A DNA stretch of 64,000 nucleotides from Demequina iriomotensis (GTDB lineage: Bacteria > Actinomycetota > Actinomycetes > Actinomycetales > Demequinaceae): positions 62,001 to 126,000 of the forward strand of contig NZ_BBME01000012.1 of assembly GCF_000971395.1 (NCBI RefSeq). The letters are read 5' to 3'. The notes below the pieces were generated by a model, which was not told the DNA's origin, made no database searches, and saw only the letters and a list, made by a program, of their open reading frames with translations. The stretch's first letter is position 1, and each line of letters begins with the position of its first letter. The position numbers and the translations under genes were made by a program. Shown here in pieces: positions 31,782-40,094 of the stretch.

Positions 31782-31829
31782 GCCACTATATATGGGGCCT
31801 GCGCCCGGATGCCACCACTAGATGGTGTG
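31782..31829. promoter_or_regulatory. Pair of NrdR boxes before nrdHIEF
   Basis: Two 16-bp sites, at 31782-31797 (CCACTATATATGGGG core) and 31814-31829 (ACCACTAGATGGTGTG), resemble the NrdR consensus ACACWATATATWGTGT. Their start-to-start distance is 32 bp, about three helical turns, as in known NrdR operators. NrdR with bound dATP would repress the operon. A near-match to a DnaA box (TTACCCACA) lies just upstream at 31844. Confidence 0.75.
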
Positions 31830-31856
31830 TTTCCTCCACAGATTTACCCACAAATG

Positions 31857-31885
31857 ACTCACAGGAGGAGGGCCTGCCTGTGAGT
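31857..31885. promoter_or_regulatory. Perfect inverted repeat between nrdH and guanine deaminase
   Basis: Nine-bp arms ACTCACAGG / CCTGTGAGT with an 11-bp centre, in the divergent intergenic region. No gene ends here, so a terminator role is unlikely. It may be an operator for either gene or a leader hairpin of the rightward transcript. Confidence 0.45.
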
Positions 31886-32028
31886 AACTCCGCCCGGTGT
31901 GCGCGACACGCCGTGCCATCCAGGGACGGCGCCCCGCGTCGGCCCGAAACGCTGTGGAAACGGGGGCGGTCTACGGTGACGATGCGCGTCCCCTCCGCCC
32001 TGAGAGGGGGCTGAGGAGGGGCACTCGC

Positions 32029-33465
32029 ATGGCGGACGGCAACGACGTCGCACACCACGACGGGACGCGGGTGTACCGCGCCCACGTCTTCCACATCGCG
32101 GGCTCGCCCGCGCAGACGGACGTCGCGTCGCACCTCGTGTCGATCCCCGACGGCGCGCTGGTGGTCGCGGGCGACGGCCGCATCGTGTGGCTGGGCGGGT
32201 GGGCCGCGCTCCCCGCCGCCTACGCCGACGCGCCCGTGACGCGCGCTGACTACCTGGTCCCCGGCTTCGTCGACTCGCACGTGCACTTCCCGCAGTCCTA
32301 CGCGACCGCGGCGCACGGAGGAGGCCAGCTGCTCGAGTGGCTCGACCACTGCATCTTCCCCACCGAGACCCGGTTCGCCGATCCGGACTTCGCCGACCGC
32401 GCCGCGCGCTACTTCGCGCGCCGACGCATCGCCGCGGGCACCACGGCGGCGATGGTGTTCGGCTCCGCGTTCCCGGTCGCCCAGGACGCCCTCTACCGAG
32501 CGACGCTCGAGGCGGGCCTGCGCATCGTCTCCGGTCGTGGCATCCAGACGGTCGGCCCGGCCGCCGCCTCGGCCCTCCTCACCTCGGAGGAGGACGCGAT
32601 CACCCTCGTGGCCGACGAGATCGACCGCTGGCACGCCGTCGACACGGGCGACCCGCGCACGGCGCACGTCCAGGTCGCGGTGGTCCCGCGCTTCTCGCTC
32701 TCCGCGACCCCTCGCACGCTTCACGCGCTCGGCGAGCTGTACGACGAGGCCCGCATGACCGGCGTCTACTTCCACAGCCACCTCAACGAGAACAACCGCA
32801 AGGGCGACGGCGAGATCGCCGCCGTGCTCGGCTCCTACGGCGTCGAGGCCTACCTCGACACCTACGACGGGCGCTTCCTGCCCGGCTCGAGGACCGGCGG
32901 CCACTCGCTGCTCGGCCGCCGATCGTCGCTCGCTCATGCCGTCCACTCGCAGCCGCGCGAGCTCGCGCGCATGGCCGAGACCGGCACGTCGATCGCTCAC
33001 TGCCCCACCTCGCAGCTGTTCCTGGGCTCCGGGACGATGCCGTGGCGGTCCACCGTCGCGGCCGGGGTCAACGTAGCGCTGGGGTCCGACATCGGAGCCG
33101 GCGACGAGTGGCTCATCTCCCGTGTCGCGGGCGACTGCTACAAGGTGCACATCTCCGAGGAGGGCGACGCGGGCACCGCGCTCCACCCTGCCGAGCTCCT
33201 GTTCGCGGCGACCCTCGCGGGCGCGCGGGCGCTCGACATGGAGCACGCGTTCGGCAACCTCGACGTCGGCAAGGACGCGGACTTCCTCCTCATCGAGACG
33301 AGCCGGTGGGAGCCGCTCGAGGGGATGCTCAGCATGGGGATCCGCTCGGACGACCCGGAGCAGGCGACGCTCGAGGAGCTCTTCACGCTCCTGGTGGGCC
33401 TGCGTCAGCCCGCGATCGCGGGCGTGTACGTCGCGGGCAGGCGGGCGGTCGCGCCCGCCCTGTAG
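32029..33465 (+). CDS. guaD: Guanine deaminase
   Basis: Guanine deaminase converts guanine to xanthine, the substrate of the xanthine dehydrogenase encoded at 15.0-18.6 kb. The 478-residue amidohydrolase has VPGFVDSHVHFPQ (metal His pair), HSHLNENN, LAHAVHSQPREL, AHCPTSQLFLGSGTMPW and LGSDIGAGDEWL with the catalytic Asp. SHVHFPQ and HCPTSQLFLGSG are typical of GuaD. A GAGGAGGGG ribosome site fixes the ATG; the open frame extends 132 bases further upstream without homology. Confidence 0.92.
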   Translation: MADGNDVAHHDGTRVYRAHVFHIAGSPAQTDVASHLVSIPDGALVVAGDGRIVWLGGWAALPAAYADAPVTRADYLVPGFVDSHVHFPQSYATAAHGGGQLLEWLDHCIFPTETRFADPDFADRAARYFARRRIAAGTTAAMVFGSAFPVAQDALYRATLEAGLRIVSGRGIQTVGPAAASALLTSEEDAITLVADEIDRWHAVDTGDPRTAHVQVAVVPRFSLSATPRTLHALGELYDEARMTGVYFHSHLNENNRKGDGEIAAVLGSYGVEAYLDTYDGRFLPGSRTGGHSLLGRRSSLAHAVHSQPRELARMAETGTSIAHCPTSQLFLGSGTMPWRSTVAAGVNVALGSDIGAGDEWLISRVAGDCYKVHISEEGDAGTALHPAELLFAATLAGARALDMEHAFGNLDVGKDADFLLIETSRWEPLEGMLSMGIRSDDPEQATLEELFTLLVGLRQPAIAGVYVAGRRAVAPAL

Positions 33466-33478
33466 CTGTGCCCGCAAC

Positions 33479-33493
33479 CGCCCGATCCGGGCG
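33479..33493 (+). terminator. Short hairpin after guanine deaminase
   Basis: CGCCCG-ATC-CGGGCG, 6-bp arms with a 3-nt loop, 13 nt past the stop. It would be weak as a terminator. Confidence 0.35.
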
Positions 33494-33529
33494 CTCGGCA
33501 CCTCCTGGCGGCCAGGCGACGGCTCAGGC

Positions 33530-33535
33530 TAGGGT
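33530..33535 (+). promoter_or_regulatory. -10 box of the 33542 gene, leaderless type
   Basis: TAGGGT followed by 6 nt and the ATG, with no ribosome site between. Confidence 0.45.
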
Positions 33536-33541
33536 CGAGCC

Positions 33542-33823
33542 ATGCATCCGATCGCGCGACGCTGCGCCCAGTGGGCGGCGGGGCTGGTCCTCGTCGGCAC
33601 GTTCGCCATCGTGGTGGGCCCGGAGATCGTGCTCCGCGTCGGCCAGTCCACCGGCGCCGGCGACGAGGTCGTGTTCTGGATCCTCACCTACGTCATCGGC
33701 GGCATCCGCCTGTTCGCCGTCCCTATCGCCGCGGCGCTCGTGGGCGCCGCGGTGGTGGTCCAGGTGCTCGCCCCCGCGCGCACGGACGTCGATCCCGAGG
33801 TCGAGGAGCGCCACGCGGCGTGA
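33542..33823 (+). CDS. Small two-helix membrane protein
   Basis: A 93-residue protein with two hydrophobic segments (about residues 9-28 and 46-76) and a short acidic tail (DVDPEVEERHAA). It has no recognisable family. It heads a group of three small rightward genes (33542-34336). Confidence 0.55.
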   Translation: MHPIARRCAQWAAGLVLVGTFAIVVGPEIVLRVGQSTGAGDEVVFWILTYVIGGIRLFAVPIAAALVGAAVVVQVLAPARTDVDPEVEERHAA

Positions 33824-33836
33824 GACCATCCTGCCC

Positions 33837-34115
33837 ATGGCGGTGGTGAGCGATCGGGTGGCGGAGCGAGCGGCGGAGGACTTCGGACGGTCGGCGCCGC
33901 GCATCGTCAGCGCGCTCGAGCGCCTGTCGGTGACGCCGAGCGCGGACCCCGAGCGCATCCACGCGGCGGTGCTGCTGTCGGGCCGCGGCAGCCTCTCGCT
34001 GTTCGAGGACGCGCTCGACCACGCGCGCGACGACTGGGCGGACCTGCTCGATCGCGCCGGGCTCGCCGGCGCCGACTGGGGCGCCCGGCTCGACGCGGAG
34101 CTAGGCGTCGGGTGA
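33837..34115 (+). CDS. Hypothetical small soluble protein
   Basis: A 92-residue, helix-rich, acidic protein without membrane segments (MAVVSDRVAERAAEDFGR...). No family is recognised. The ATG lies 13 bp after the preceding gene. The frame is open far upstream but only as an antisense shadow of guanine deaminase. The stop overlaps the GTG of the next gene (GTGA), which supports it being translated. Confidence 0.55.
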   Translation: MAVVSDRVAERAAEDFGRSAPRIVSALERLSVTPSADPERIHAAVLLSGRGSLSLFEDALDHARDDWADLLDRAGLAGADWGARLDAELGVG

Positions 34116-34336
34116 CGCGGGGCACGATGCGCAGGCGCGCCTGGGCGGTCGCCGCAGGCACCGCCGGGGTCGCGCTGTCCCTCGCCTTCGTCCGGCTCTC
34201 GCTCGCGTGGTCGGACTCGCAGCCCTACGACCCTGAGGTCACCGAGCCCCGCTACGTCGCCTTCATCGTCATCGCGCTGGCGATCACGGCATCCGGCCTG
34301 GTGGCGGCGACCCTGATCTGGCGCGGACGCCGCTAG
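34112..34336 (+). CDS. Small two-helix membrane protein
   Basis: A 74-residue protein with hydrophobic helices near residues 10-32 and 48-68 and a basic C-terminus (WRGRR). The GTG start overlaps the previous stop; an ATG 15 bases later is possible. No family is recognised. Its TAG stop forms a shared CTAG with the stop of the convergent CPBP gene. Confidence 0.5.
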   Translation: MTRGTMRRRAWAVAAGTAGVALSLAFVRLSLAWSDSQPYDPEVTEPRYVAFIVIALAITASGLVAATLIWRGRR

Positions 34337-35220
34337 GCCGTCGCCTCCGCGGCCGGCGCGGACGCCTCACCCGCGGGCTCGCCGAGCCCGAACTCCCGGA
34401 AGCGGTCGATCCTGCCGCGGATGAACCACACGAGGATGATGCCGAGGATCATCACCACGTAGTTCGCCATCGCCGCGATCGCCGCGAGGCCGCCGGTCGC
34501 GGCGGCCTCGGTCGTCTCATCGATGCCGCCCGCGAGCAGCATCCCCGACGGGTCCGTGGTCGCGTGGAGGATCATCGGCCAGATCAGGCTCCGCGTCACG
34601 CGCAGCACCAGGTACATCGCGAGGCCGAAGAAGAAGGTGTAGACCACCGTGATGAGCACGGTCGGCACGTCCATCGAGAACGCGTTGCCCAGGTGCATCG
34701 CCGCGAACACCAGCGAGGACAGCACCGCGACCCAGGCCTCCCGGTAGCCGGCCCTGCGCAGCAGGTTGACCGCGAGGCCGCGCGTGGCGAGCTCCTCGGC
34801 GAAGCCCACGAGCGCGCCCAGCACCAGGATCATCACGATCGACCCCACGGTGAACTGGCTGTAGTCCGCCGCGACGAACCTCATGAGGTTCCAGCCGAGC
34901 ACGCCGAGGAACGGTAGCCACATCCACCAGCTCCGGCTGAGCGACGCGGGCTGCCGGAGCATCTGCCCCCACCAGCCGAGCCGCCGCGCGATGATCGCGA
35001 GCACGATGCCGTTGACCAGGATCGACAGGCATGCACCGAGGAAGATCGACAGCGGGTCGCCCAGCAGGTCGTCGGTGTCGACCGAGTCGGCGAGGAACGT
35101 CACGACGAGGTACCCGATGGCCGTGTTGATCGCCACGTAGCCGACCCCGACGAGGACGGCCTTCCAGAAGCCGCCCCGATCCCAGAACCCTGCCCGCGCC
35201 GTCGTGGACCCCTCAGACAT
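34333..35220 (-). CDS. CPBP-family intramembrane metalloprotease
   Basis: A 295-residue membrane protein with about eight hydrophobic segments. The three Abi/CPBP motifs are present: EELATRG (Glu-Glu pair and Arg), FAAMHLGN (His) and ILHATTD (second His). These enzymes (type II CAAX prenyl protease relatives) cleave membrane peptides and often serve in bacteriocin immunity or maturation; the substrate here is unknown. A TAGGTT -10 box at 35261-35266 and a GGGGAGG ribosome site support the ATG at 35220. Confidence 0.85.
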   Translation of the reverse strand: MSEGSTTARAGFWDRGGFWKAVLVGVGYVAINTAIGYLVVTFLADSVDTDDLLGDPLSIFLGACLSILVNGIVLAIIARRLGWWGQMLRQPASLSRSWWMWLPFLGVLGWNLMRFVAADYSQFTVGSIVMILVLGALVGFAEELATRGLAVNLLRRAGYREAWVAVLSSLVFAAMHLGNAFSMDVPTVLITVVYTFFFGLAMYLVLRVTRSLIWPMILHATTDPSGMLLAGGIDETTEAAATGGLAAIAAMANYVVMILGIILVWFIRGRIDRFREFGLGEPAGEASAPAAEATA

Positions 35221-35260
35221 GGCGACCTCCCCAGGCCTCGCACCATTGCGTCGTACCTGG

Positions 35261-35266
35261 AACCTA
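35261..35266 (-). promoter_or_regulatory. -10 box of the CPBP gene
   Basis: TAGGTT on the minus strand, about 40 nt before the ATG. It lies in the 124-bp divergent gap shared with pgi. Confidence 0.4.
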
Positions 35267-35331
35267 GCCGTGCGCACCACCCTGTGCAACCGGTCCCACC
35301 CAGGTCCCACGCGCATCGTCCGCAACCCGGC

Positions 35332-35337
35332 TAGCCT
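35332..35337 (+). promoter_or_regulatory. -10 box of pgi, leaderless type
   Basis: TAGCCT followed by 7 nt and the GTG at 35345. This spacing places the transcript start on the start codon. Confidence 0.45.
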
Positions 35338-35344
35338 TTCAACC

Positions 35345-37024
35345 GTGACTGCACCGATCGATCCCACCACCACGTCCGCCTGGGCCGAGCTCACCGCCCT
35401 CCAGGCATCGTTCACCCCGGACCTCCGCGGGTGGTTCGCCGCCGACGCGTCGCGCGTCGAGCGCTTCTCGTTGCCGCTGGCCGACCTCCACGTCGACCTC
35501 TCGAAGAACCTCGTCACGGACGAGATCCTCGCGAGCCTCGTGAAGCTCGCCGAGGAGACCGGCGTCGCCGCGCGCTACTCCGCGATGCTCGCCGGCGAGC
35601 ACATCAACACCACCGAGGACCGCGCCGTGCTTCACACGGCGCTGCGCCGCCCGGCCGGCGCCTCCCCCGCGCTCACGGTCGACGGCCAGGATGTCGACAA
35701 GGACGTCCAGTCCGTCCTCACCGCGATCGACGCCTTCGCGGAGCGCGTCCGCTCCGGCGAGTGGACGGGCGTCACCGGCAAGACCGTGACGCACATCGTC
35801 AACATCGGCATCGGCGGCTCCGACCTGGGCCCCGTCATGGTCTACGAGGCCCTCGAGCCGTACGCGACCGCGGGCATCGAGGCGCGCTTCGTCTCGAACA
35901 TCGACCCGACCGACATGGGCCAGAAGGTCAAGGGCCTCGACCCCGAGACCACGCTGTTCATCGTCGCGTCGAAGACCTTCACCACGCTCGAGACGCTCAC
36001 CAACGCGCGCCTCGCGCGCGACTGGCTGTGGGAGACGCTCGGCGCCGCCGGCGTCCCCGTCGGCACCGACGCCGAGAAGGACGATGCGGTCGCGCACCAC
36101 TTCGTGGCCGTCTCCACCGCGCTCGACAAGGTCGCGGCCTTCGGCATCGACCCGACCAACGCGTTCGGCTTCTGGGACTGGGTGGGCGGCCGCTACTCGG
36201 TCGACTCCGCCATCGGCCTCTCGCTCGCGATCTCGCTCGGCCCGGACGTGTTCCGCGAGTTCCTCGCCGGCTTCCACGCCGTCGACACCCACGTCGCCGA
36301 GACCCCGCTCGAGAAGAACGTGCCCGTCCTCATGGGGCTCCTGAATGTCTGGTACTGCAACTTCCTGGGCTCGCAGTCGCACGCCGTGCTGCCGTATGCG
36401 CAGCAGCTCCACCGCTTCCCTGCCTATCTTCAGCAGCTCACCATGGAGTCCAACGGCAAGTCGGTCATGTGGGACGGCTCGCCCGTCACCACGGACACCG
36501 GCGAGATCTTCTGGGGCGAGCCCGGCACCAACGGCCAGCACGCGTTCTACCAGCTGATCCACCAGGGCACGCGCCTCATCCCCGCGGACTTCATCGCCGT
36601 GGTCAACCCGGCGTACCCGCTCGAGGACGGCGGCCAGGACGTCCACGCGCTGTTCCTCGCCAACTTCCTCGCGCAGACCAAGGCGCTGGCCTTCGGCAAG
36701 ACCGCGGAGGAGGTCGAGGCCGAGGGCACCACGGGCGCCCTCGTCGCCGCGCGCACGTTCGCGGGCAACAAGCCCACGACGTCGATCTTCGCGCCGTCGC
36801 TCACGCCGTCGGTGGTGGGGCAGCTCATCGCACTGTACGAGCACATCACGTTCACGCAGTCCGTCGTGTGGGGCATCAACGCCTTCGACCAGTGGGGCGT
36901 CGAGCTGGGCAAGAAGCTCGCGCTCGAGATCGCGCCCGCCATCGAGGGCGACGATGCGGCGCTGTCCGCGCAGGACGCGTCCACCCAGGCGCTCATCGCG
37001 TACTACCGCTCCAACCGCGCCTGA
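35345..37024 (+). CDS. pgi: Glucose-6-phosphate isomerase
   Basis: Pgi interconverts glucose 6-phosphate and fructose 6-phosphate in glycolysis and gluconeogenesis. The 559-residue protein has the family signatures [25 protein letters not shown], the [15 protein letters not shown] motif (catalytic Arg) and [19 protein letters not shown] (His), with the C-terminal catalytic Lys in the [11 protein letters not shown] motif. The start is GTG at 35345; the residues upstream in frame are not conserved. A strong terminator follows. Confidence 0.97.
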   Translation: MTAPIDPTTTSAWAELTALQASFTPDLRGWFAADASRVERFSLPLADLHVDLSKNLVTDEILASLVKLAEETGVAARYSAMLAGEHINTTEDRAVLHTALRRPAGASPALTVDGQDVDKDVQSVLTAIDAFAERVRSGEWTGVTGKTVTHIVNIGIGGSDLGPVMVYEALEPYATAGIEARFVSNIDPTDMGQKVKGLDPETTLFIVASKTFTTLETLTNARLARDWLWETLGAAGVPVGTDAEKDDAVAHHFVAVSTALDKVAAFGIDPTNAFGFWDWVGGRYSVDSAIGLSLAISLGPDVFREFLAGFHAVDTHVAETPLEKNVPVLMGLLNVWYCNFLGSQSHAVLPYAQQLHRFPAYLQQLTMESNGKSVMWDGSPVTTDTGEIFWGEPGTNGQHAFYQLIHQGTRLIPADFIAVVNPAYPLEDGGQDVHALFLANFLAQTKALAFGKTAEEVEAEGTTGALVAARTFAGNKPTTSIFAPSLTPSVVGQLIALYEHITFTQSVVWGINAFDQWGVELGKKLALEIAPAIEGDDAALSAQDASTQALIAYYRSNRA

Positions 37025-37038
37025 TCTCAGGCACAGCG

Positions 37039-37072
37039 AAGGGGGCCGGCCCGGCAGGGTCGGCCCCCTTTC
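37039..37072. terminator. Rho-independent-type terminator of pgi
   Basis: Arms AAGGGGGCCG / CGGCCCCCTT with a 12-nt loop, followed by a short T-run (TTTCG). It also serves the convergent DsbA-like gene. Confidence 0.85.
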
Positions 37073-37101
37073 GTCGTCTGCGGCGCCGCTTCACGCAGGT
37101 C

Positions 37102-37755
37102 TCAGGCGCCGGCGCGCGCCTCCCGCGCCTCGCGCGCCTTCGACAGCGCGAGGGCGAAGGTCTCGACCGGCTGGGCGCCGGAGATCGCGAACGCCGAGTC
37201 GAACACGAAGAACGGGACGCCGGTCGCTCCGTACGCCGCGGCCTGGGCGATGTCCGCGTCGACCGCGTCGCCGTACGCACCCGAGGTCAGCACCTCGCGC
37301 GCCTCGATCTCCGCCAGCCCCACCTCGGCGGCGAGCCCGACCAGGACCTCGTGGTCCGAGACCACGGCGCCTTCGACCATCTGCGCACGCATGAGGCGCT
37401 CCTTCATCTCGACTCCGAGCCCGCGGGCGTGCGCGAGGTGCAGGAGCCGGTGCGCGTCGCGCGTGTTCGCGGACATGTACGCGTCGAAGTCGTACGCGAT
37501 GCCGGCCTGCGCACCGAGGTCGATGAGGCGCTGGTTCATCTCGCGCACGCGCTCCGGCGTGGTGTTGAACTTCTTCGACAGCGCCTCGGCGTGCGGCGTC
37601 GCCTCGTCCGCGGGGATGCTCGGGTCGAGCTGGAAGCTGCGGTAGCGGAGGGTCACCTCCTCGCCCGAGGCGGCGACGGCCTCCTCGAGTCGGCGCTTGC
37701 CCAGGTAGCACCACGGGCAGGCGATGTCGGACCAGATGTCGATCTCAATGCTCAC
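37102..37755 (-). CDS. DsbA/FrnE-family thioredoxin-like oxidoreductase
   Basis: A 217-residue cytoplasmic protein (no signal peptide) with the CPWC redox motif at Cys13-Cys16 in WSDIACPWCYLGKRRLEEA. The helical insert domain and the cis-Pro segment GATGVPFFVFDSAFAISGAQP mark the FrnE/HCCA-isomerase-like branch. FrnE proteins act in disulfide chemistry or polyketide biosynthesis; the substrate is unknown here. The GTG at 37755 starts directly at the conserved N-terminus (MSIEIDIWSD). Confidence 0.85.
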   Translation of the reverse strand: MSIEIDIWSDIACPWCYLGKRRLEEAVAASGEEVTLRYRSFQLDPSIPADEATPHAEALSKKFNTTPERVREMNQRLIDLGAQAGIAYDFDAYMSANTRDAHRLLHLAHARGLGVEMKERLMRAQMVEGAVVSDHEVLVGLAAEVGLAEIEAREVLTSGAYGDAVDADIAQAAAYGATGVPFFVFDSAFAISGAQPVETFALALSKAREAREARAGA

Positions 37756-37762
37756 GCCTCTA

Positions 37763-37784
37763 TTATCGCGCGGCGTGCCGATAA
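37763..37784. promoter_or_regulatory. Inverted repeat upstream of the DsbA-like gene
   Basis: TTATCG / CGATAA arms with a 10-bp centre, 8 bp before the GTG start. It is AT-rich compared with its surroundings and may be an operator overlapping the promoter. Confidence 0.35.
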
Positions 37785-37814
37785 CATTCCCGGCACTCGC
37801 AACAAGCGCTCGTG

Positions 37815-38135
37815 TCACGAGCCCCGATACGTCGAGTAGCCGAACGGGCTGAGCAGCAACGGCACGTGGTAGTGCTCGTCGCCCGCGATGCCGAAGGCGA
37901 TGCGCACCTCCGGGTAGAACGTCGCGACGCCGTGGTCGGCGAACCACTCCCCGGTGGCGAACACCAGCTGGTACGTCCCCGGATGCAGGCGGTCCGGGCC
38001 GAGCGACGCGACGCGGCCGTCCGCGTCGGTCGCACCGGTCGCGATCTCCTCGCCCCCATGGAGCAGCCGCACGTGGATGCCTGCCGCCGGCCGGCCATGG
38101 ACCGAGTCCAGCACGTGCGTGGTCACGTGGCTCAT
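37815..38135 (-). CDS. pucM: 5-Hydroxyisourate hydrolase (transthyretin-like)
   Basis: It hydrolyses 5-hydroxyisourate, the uricase product, to OHCU. The 106-residue protein has the N-terminal VTTHVLDSVHGRPAAG, central RLHPGTYQLVF, a FYPEVRIAF strand, DEHYHVPLLLSPFGYSTYRGS and the diagnostic YRGS C-terminus. Active-site His, Arg and Ser residues are all present. The ATG overlaps the stop of the OHCU decarboxylase gene (ATGA), so the two enzymes of consecutive steps are co-translated. Confidence 0.96.
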   Translation of the reverse strand: MSHVTTHVLDSVHGRPAAGIHVRLLHGGEEIATGATDADGRVASLGPDRLHPGTYQLVFATGEWFADHGVATFYPEVRIAFGIAGDEHYHVPLLLSPFGYSTYRGS

Positions 38136-38608
38136 GCGGCCACCTCCCCGTAGGTCGCGCGGAGGCGCAACAGCGCGATCCCCCGCAGCTGATCCGCCAC
38201 CTCCGCGAGCTCGACGGCGTCCTCGTTCGCGAGGCGCCGCTCCAGCTCCGCGACGATCTCCTCGCGCGAGCGCCCCGCCGCGCGGATGAGGAACACCCGG
38301 TCGAAGCGCTGCTCGTAGGCGCGGTTCCCGTCCGCGAGGCGGCTCGCGAGCGCCTCGTCCCCGGAGGCGGAGGCCACCTGCTCGGAGCGCGAGAAGCGCG
38401 ACTCCGCATCGTCGCCGTCGCGGCGCTCGCCGATGCGCGGGTGGGCCGCGAGCGCCTCGTCGATCTCCTCCGGCGTCAGCGGCGTCGCCGCGGACACGGC
38501 CGCGCGCTCGAGCTCGAGCAGCGAGCCGTAGGCGCGCGCCGCCACCTCGGACGCCCAGCGGTCCACGCGCAGGCACGCGAGCAGATCCTCGCGGGTGGGT
38601 TCGATCAT
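38132..38608 (-). CDS. OHCU decarboxylase
   Basis: 2-Oxo-4-hydroxy-4-carboxy-5-ureidoimidazoline decarboxylase makes S-allantoin. The 158-residue all-helical protein has the catalytic His56 in AAHPRIGE, the substrate motif FLIRAAGRSREEIVAELERRLANE, and ends at RATYGEV. An AAGGAG ribosome site lies before the ATG. It is the first gene of a two-gene operon with HIU hydrolase and diverges from mocA with only 14 bp between the two starts. Confidence 0.94.
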   Translation of the reverse strand: MIEPTREDLLACLRVDRWASEVAARAYGSLLELERAAVSAATPLTPEEIDEALAAHPRIGERRDGDDAESRFSRSEQVASASGDEALASRLADGNRAYEQRFDRVFLIRAAGRSREEIVAELERRLANEDAVELAEVADQLRGIALLRLRATYGEVAA

Positions 38609-38622
38609 CGTGTCTCCTTACG

Positions 38623-39192
38623 ATGTCCAGTATGGCCAACGGTCTTGTCGGAGTGGTGCTCGCCGCGGGCGCGGGATCGCGCTTCGGCGCGCCCAAGGCG
38701 CTTGCGCGGGACGATGCGGGCGCGTGGCTCCCGCGCGCCTGCGGCCTTCTCGCCGATGCGGGCTGCGAGCCCGTGCTCGCGATCCTCGGCGCCGAGGCCG
38801 AGGAGGCCCGTCACCTCCTGCCGCGCGCCGCGCACGCGCTCGTCGCGCACCGCTGGAACGAGGGCATCGGCGAGAGCCTCCACGTCGCGCTCACGGCCGC
38901 GCAGTCGGTTCATGCGCAGGCGGTCCTGGTGACGCTCGTCGACCTGCCGGCGCTCGCGCCCGAGGCCGTCGCGCGCGTGGCGGCACGATGGACGGGAGAC
39001 ACCGGCGTGCTCGCGCGCGCCGTCGACGGCGACACCCCGGGCCACCCGGTGCTTATCGGCGCCACCCATCTCCGGGGGCTGCTCGCGACCGTGGGCGGCA
39101 CGCGCGGCGCGGCCCACTACCTCGAGGCGCACCACGCGGAGCCGGTCGACTGCGCGGGACTCGGCGTCGCGGCGGACGTCGACACCCGCTGA
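38623..39192 (+). CDS. MocA-like molybdenum cofactor cytidylyltransferase
   Basis: A 189-residue nucleotidyltransferase of the MobA/MocA type. The N-terminal VVLAAGAGSRFGAPKAL is the nucleotide-binding loop, and LVTLVDLPALAPEAV and GHPVLIGATHL are typical later motifs. MocA attaches CMP to the molybdenum cofactor, the form used by enzymes of the xanthine dehydrogenase family, which fits the purine genes around it. The start may be 38623 or the ATG at 38632 (MANGLVG); no ribosome site is visible before either. Confidence 0.8.
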   Translation: MSSMANGLVGVVLAAGAGSRFGAPKALARDDAGAWLPRACGLLADAGCEPVLAILGAEAEEARHLLPRAAHALVAHRWNEGIGESLHVALTAAQSVHAQAVLVTLVDLPALAPEAVARVAARWTGDTGVLARAVDGDTPGHPVLIGATHLRGLLATVGGTRGAAHYLEAHHAEPVDCAGLGVAADVDTR

Positions 39193-39193
39193 G

Positions 39194-40039
39194 TCAGACC
39201 TCGATCTCACCGCGCACGCACACGTCGGTCGCGCCGCCGATCCAGAGCTGCTCGTCGACCGGCGTCACGTGCACGCGTCCGCGCCGACCGATCGCCGTGC
39301 CTTGCGCCGCGACGTACGGCGCCTCGATCCGGCCCGACTCGGTCAGCCACTGGCCCAGCGAGGCGTTGAGCGACCCGGTGACGGGATCCTCGTGGAGCGC
39401 GCCGGTGCCTCCGGTGAAGAACCCCCTCACCTCGATCTCGGCGTGCTCTCCTGCGGCGTGACGCGCGAAGACGCCGAGGTCCCATTCGCCCTCGCGCCCG
39501 GCGAGCTCGGGCTCGAGCGCGAGCAGCTCCTCGACCGAGCCGAGCTCGATGGCCACCCAGCCCGGACCGTTGTCGACCCACTGCGAGCCGATCACGCGGT
39601 CGACGGAGATGCCGAGCACCGCGCAGAACTCGGCCAGGTCCTCCGCGGAGACCGGTCCCGTGCGCCGCCGCGCGGGCGCGGCGAACGCCAGCCGCTCGCC
39701 GTCGTCCCACACCTCGACGAGGCCGACGGCGCACTCCTGAACGATGCGCTTGGCGTCACGCGGGACGCCGCCCGCGTCGAGCCACGCGCGCGCGGTCCCC
39801 AGGGTCGGGTGGCCGGCGAACGGCAGCTCGGTCCTGAGGTTGAAGATGCGCACGCGATAGTCGGCGTCGGGGGTGGTCGGCTCGAGCACGAAGGTGCACT
39901 CGGACAGGTTGGTCCACACCGAGATCGCGACCATCTGCGCGTCGGTGAGGCCGTCGGCGCCGAGGATCACCGCGACGGGGTTGCCGGTGTACGGGTCGGC
40001 GCCGAATACGTCGACCTGGCGGAAGGGAAGGGAGGTCAT
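39194..40039 (-). CDS. PhzF-family isomerase/epimerase
   Basis: A 281-residue protein with the diaminopimelate-epimerase-like double fold of PhzF: FRQVDVFGADPYTGNPVAV at the N-terminus, LSECTFVL (catalytic Glu), RIFNLRTELPFAGHPTLGTA and, in the second half, GFFTGGTGALHEDPVTGSLNASLGQWL. Substrates of most members are unknown. It lies downstream of allC on the same strand (55 bp gap) and may be cotranscribed with the purine genes, but no role in that pathway is evident. Confidence 0.85.
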   Translation of the reverse strand: MTSLPFRQVDVFGADPYTGNPVAVILGADGLTDAQMVAISVWTNLSECTFVLEPTTPDADYRVRIFNLRTELPFAGHPTLGTARAWLDAGGVPRDAKRIVQECAVGLVEVWDDGERLAFAAPARRRTGPVSAEDLAEFCAVLGISVDRVIGSQWVDNGPGWVAIELGSVEELLALEPELAGREGEWDLGVFARHAAGEHAEIEVRGFFTGGTGALHEDPVTGSLNASLGQWLTESGRIEAPYVAAQGTAIGRRGRVHVTPVDEQLWIGGATDVCVRGEIEV

Positions 40040-40094
40040 CCCTCGACCGTAGCCGGAGCACCCGGGGCCGCGGCGGGGCCCGCTGGCACCGCGC

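Noticed and set aside
31857-31885. Reading the inverted repeat between nrdH and guanine deaminase as a terminator
   Set aside because: Both flanking genes point away from it, so no transcript ends here.
38606-38634. A fourth purine-regulon operator between OHCU decarboxylase and mocA
   Set aside because: The ACGATGTCC and AGTATGG sequences do not keep the spacing or symmetry of the other three sites.
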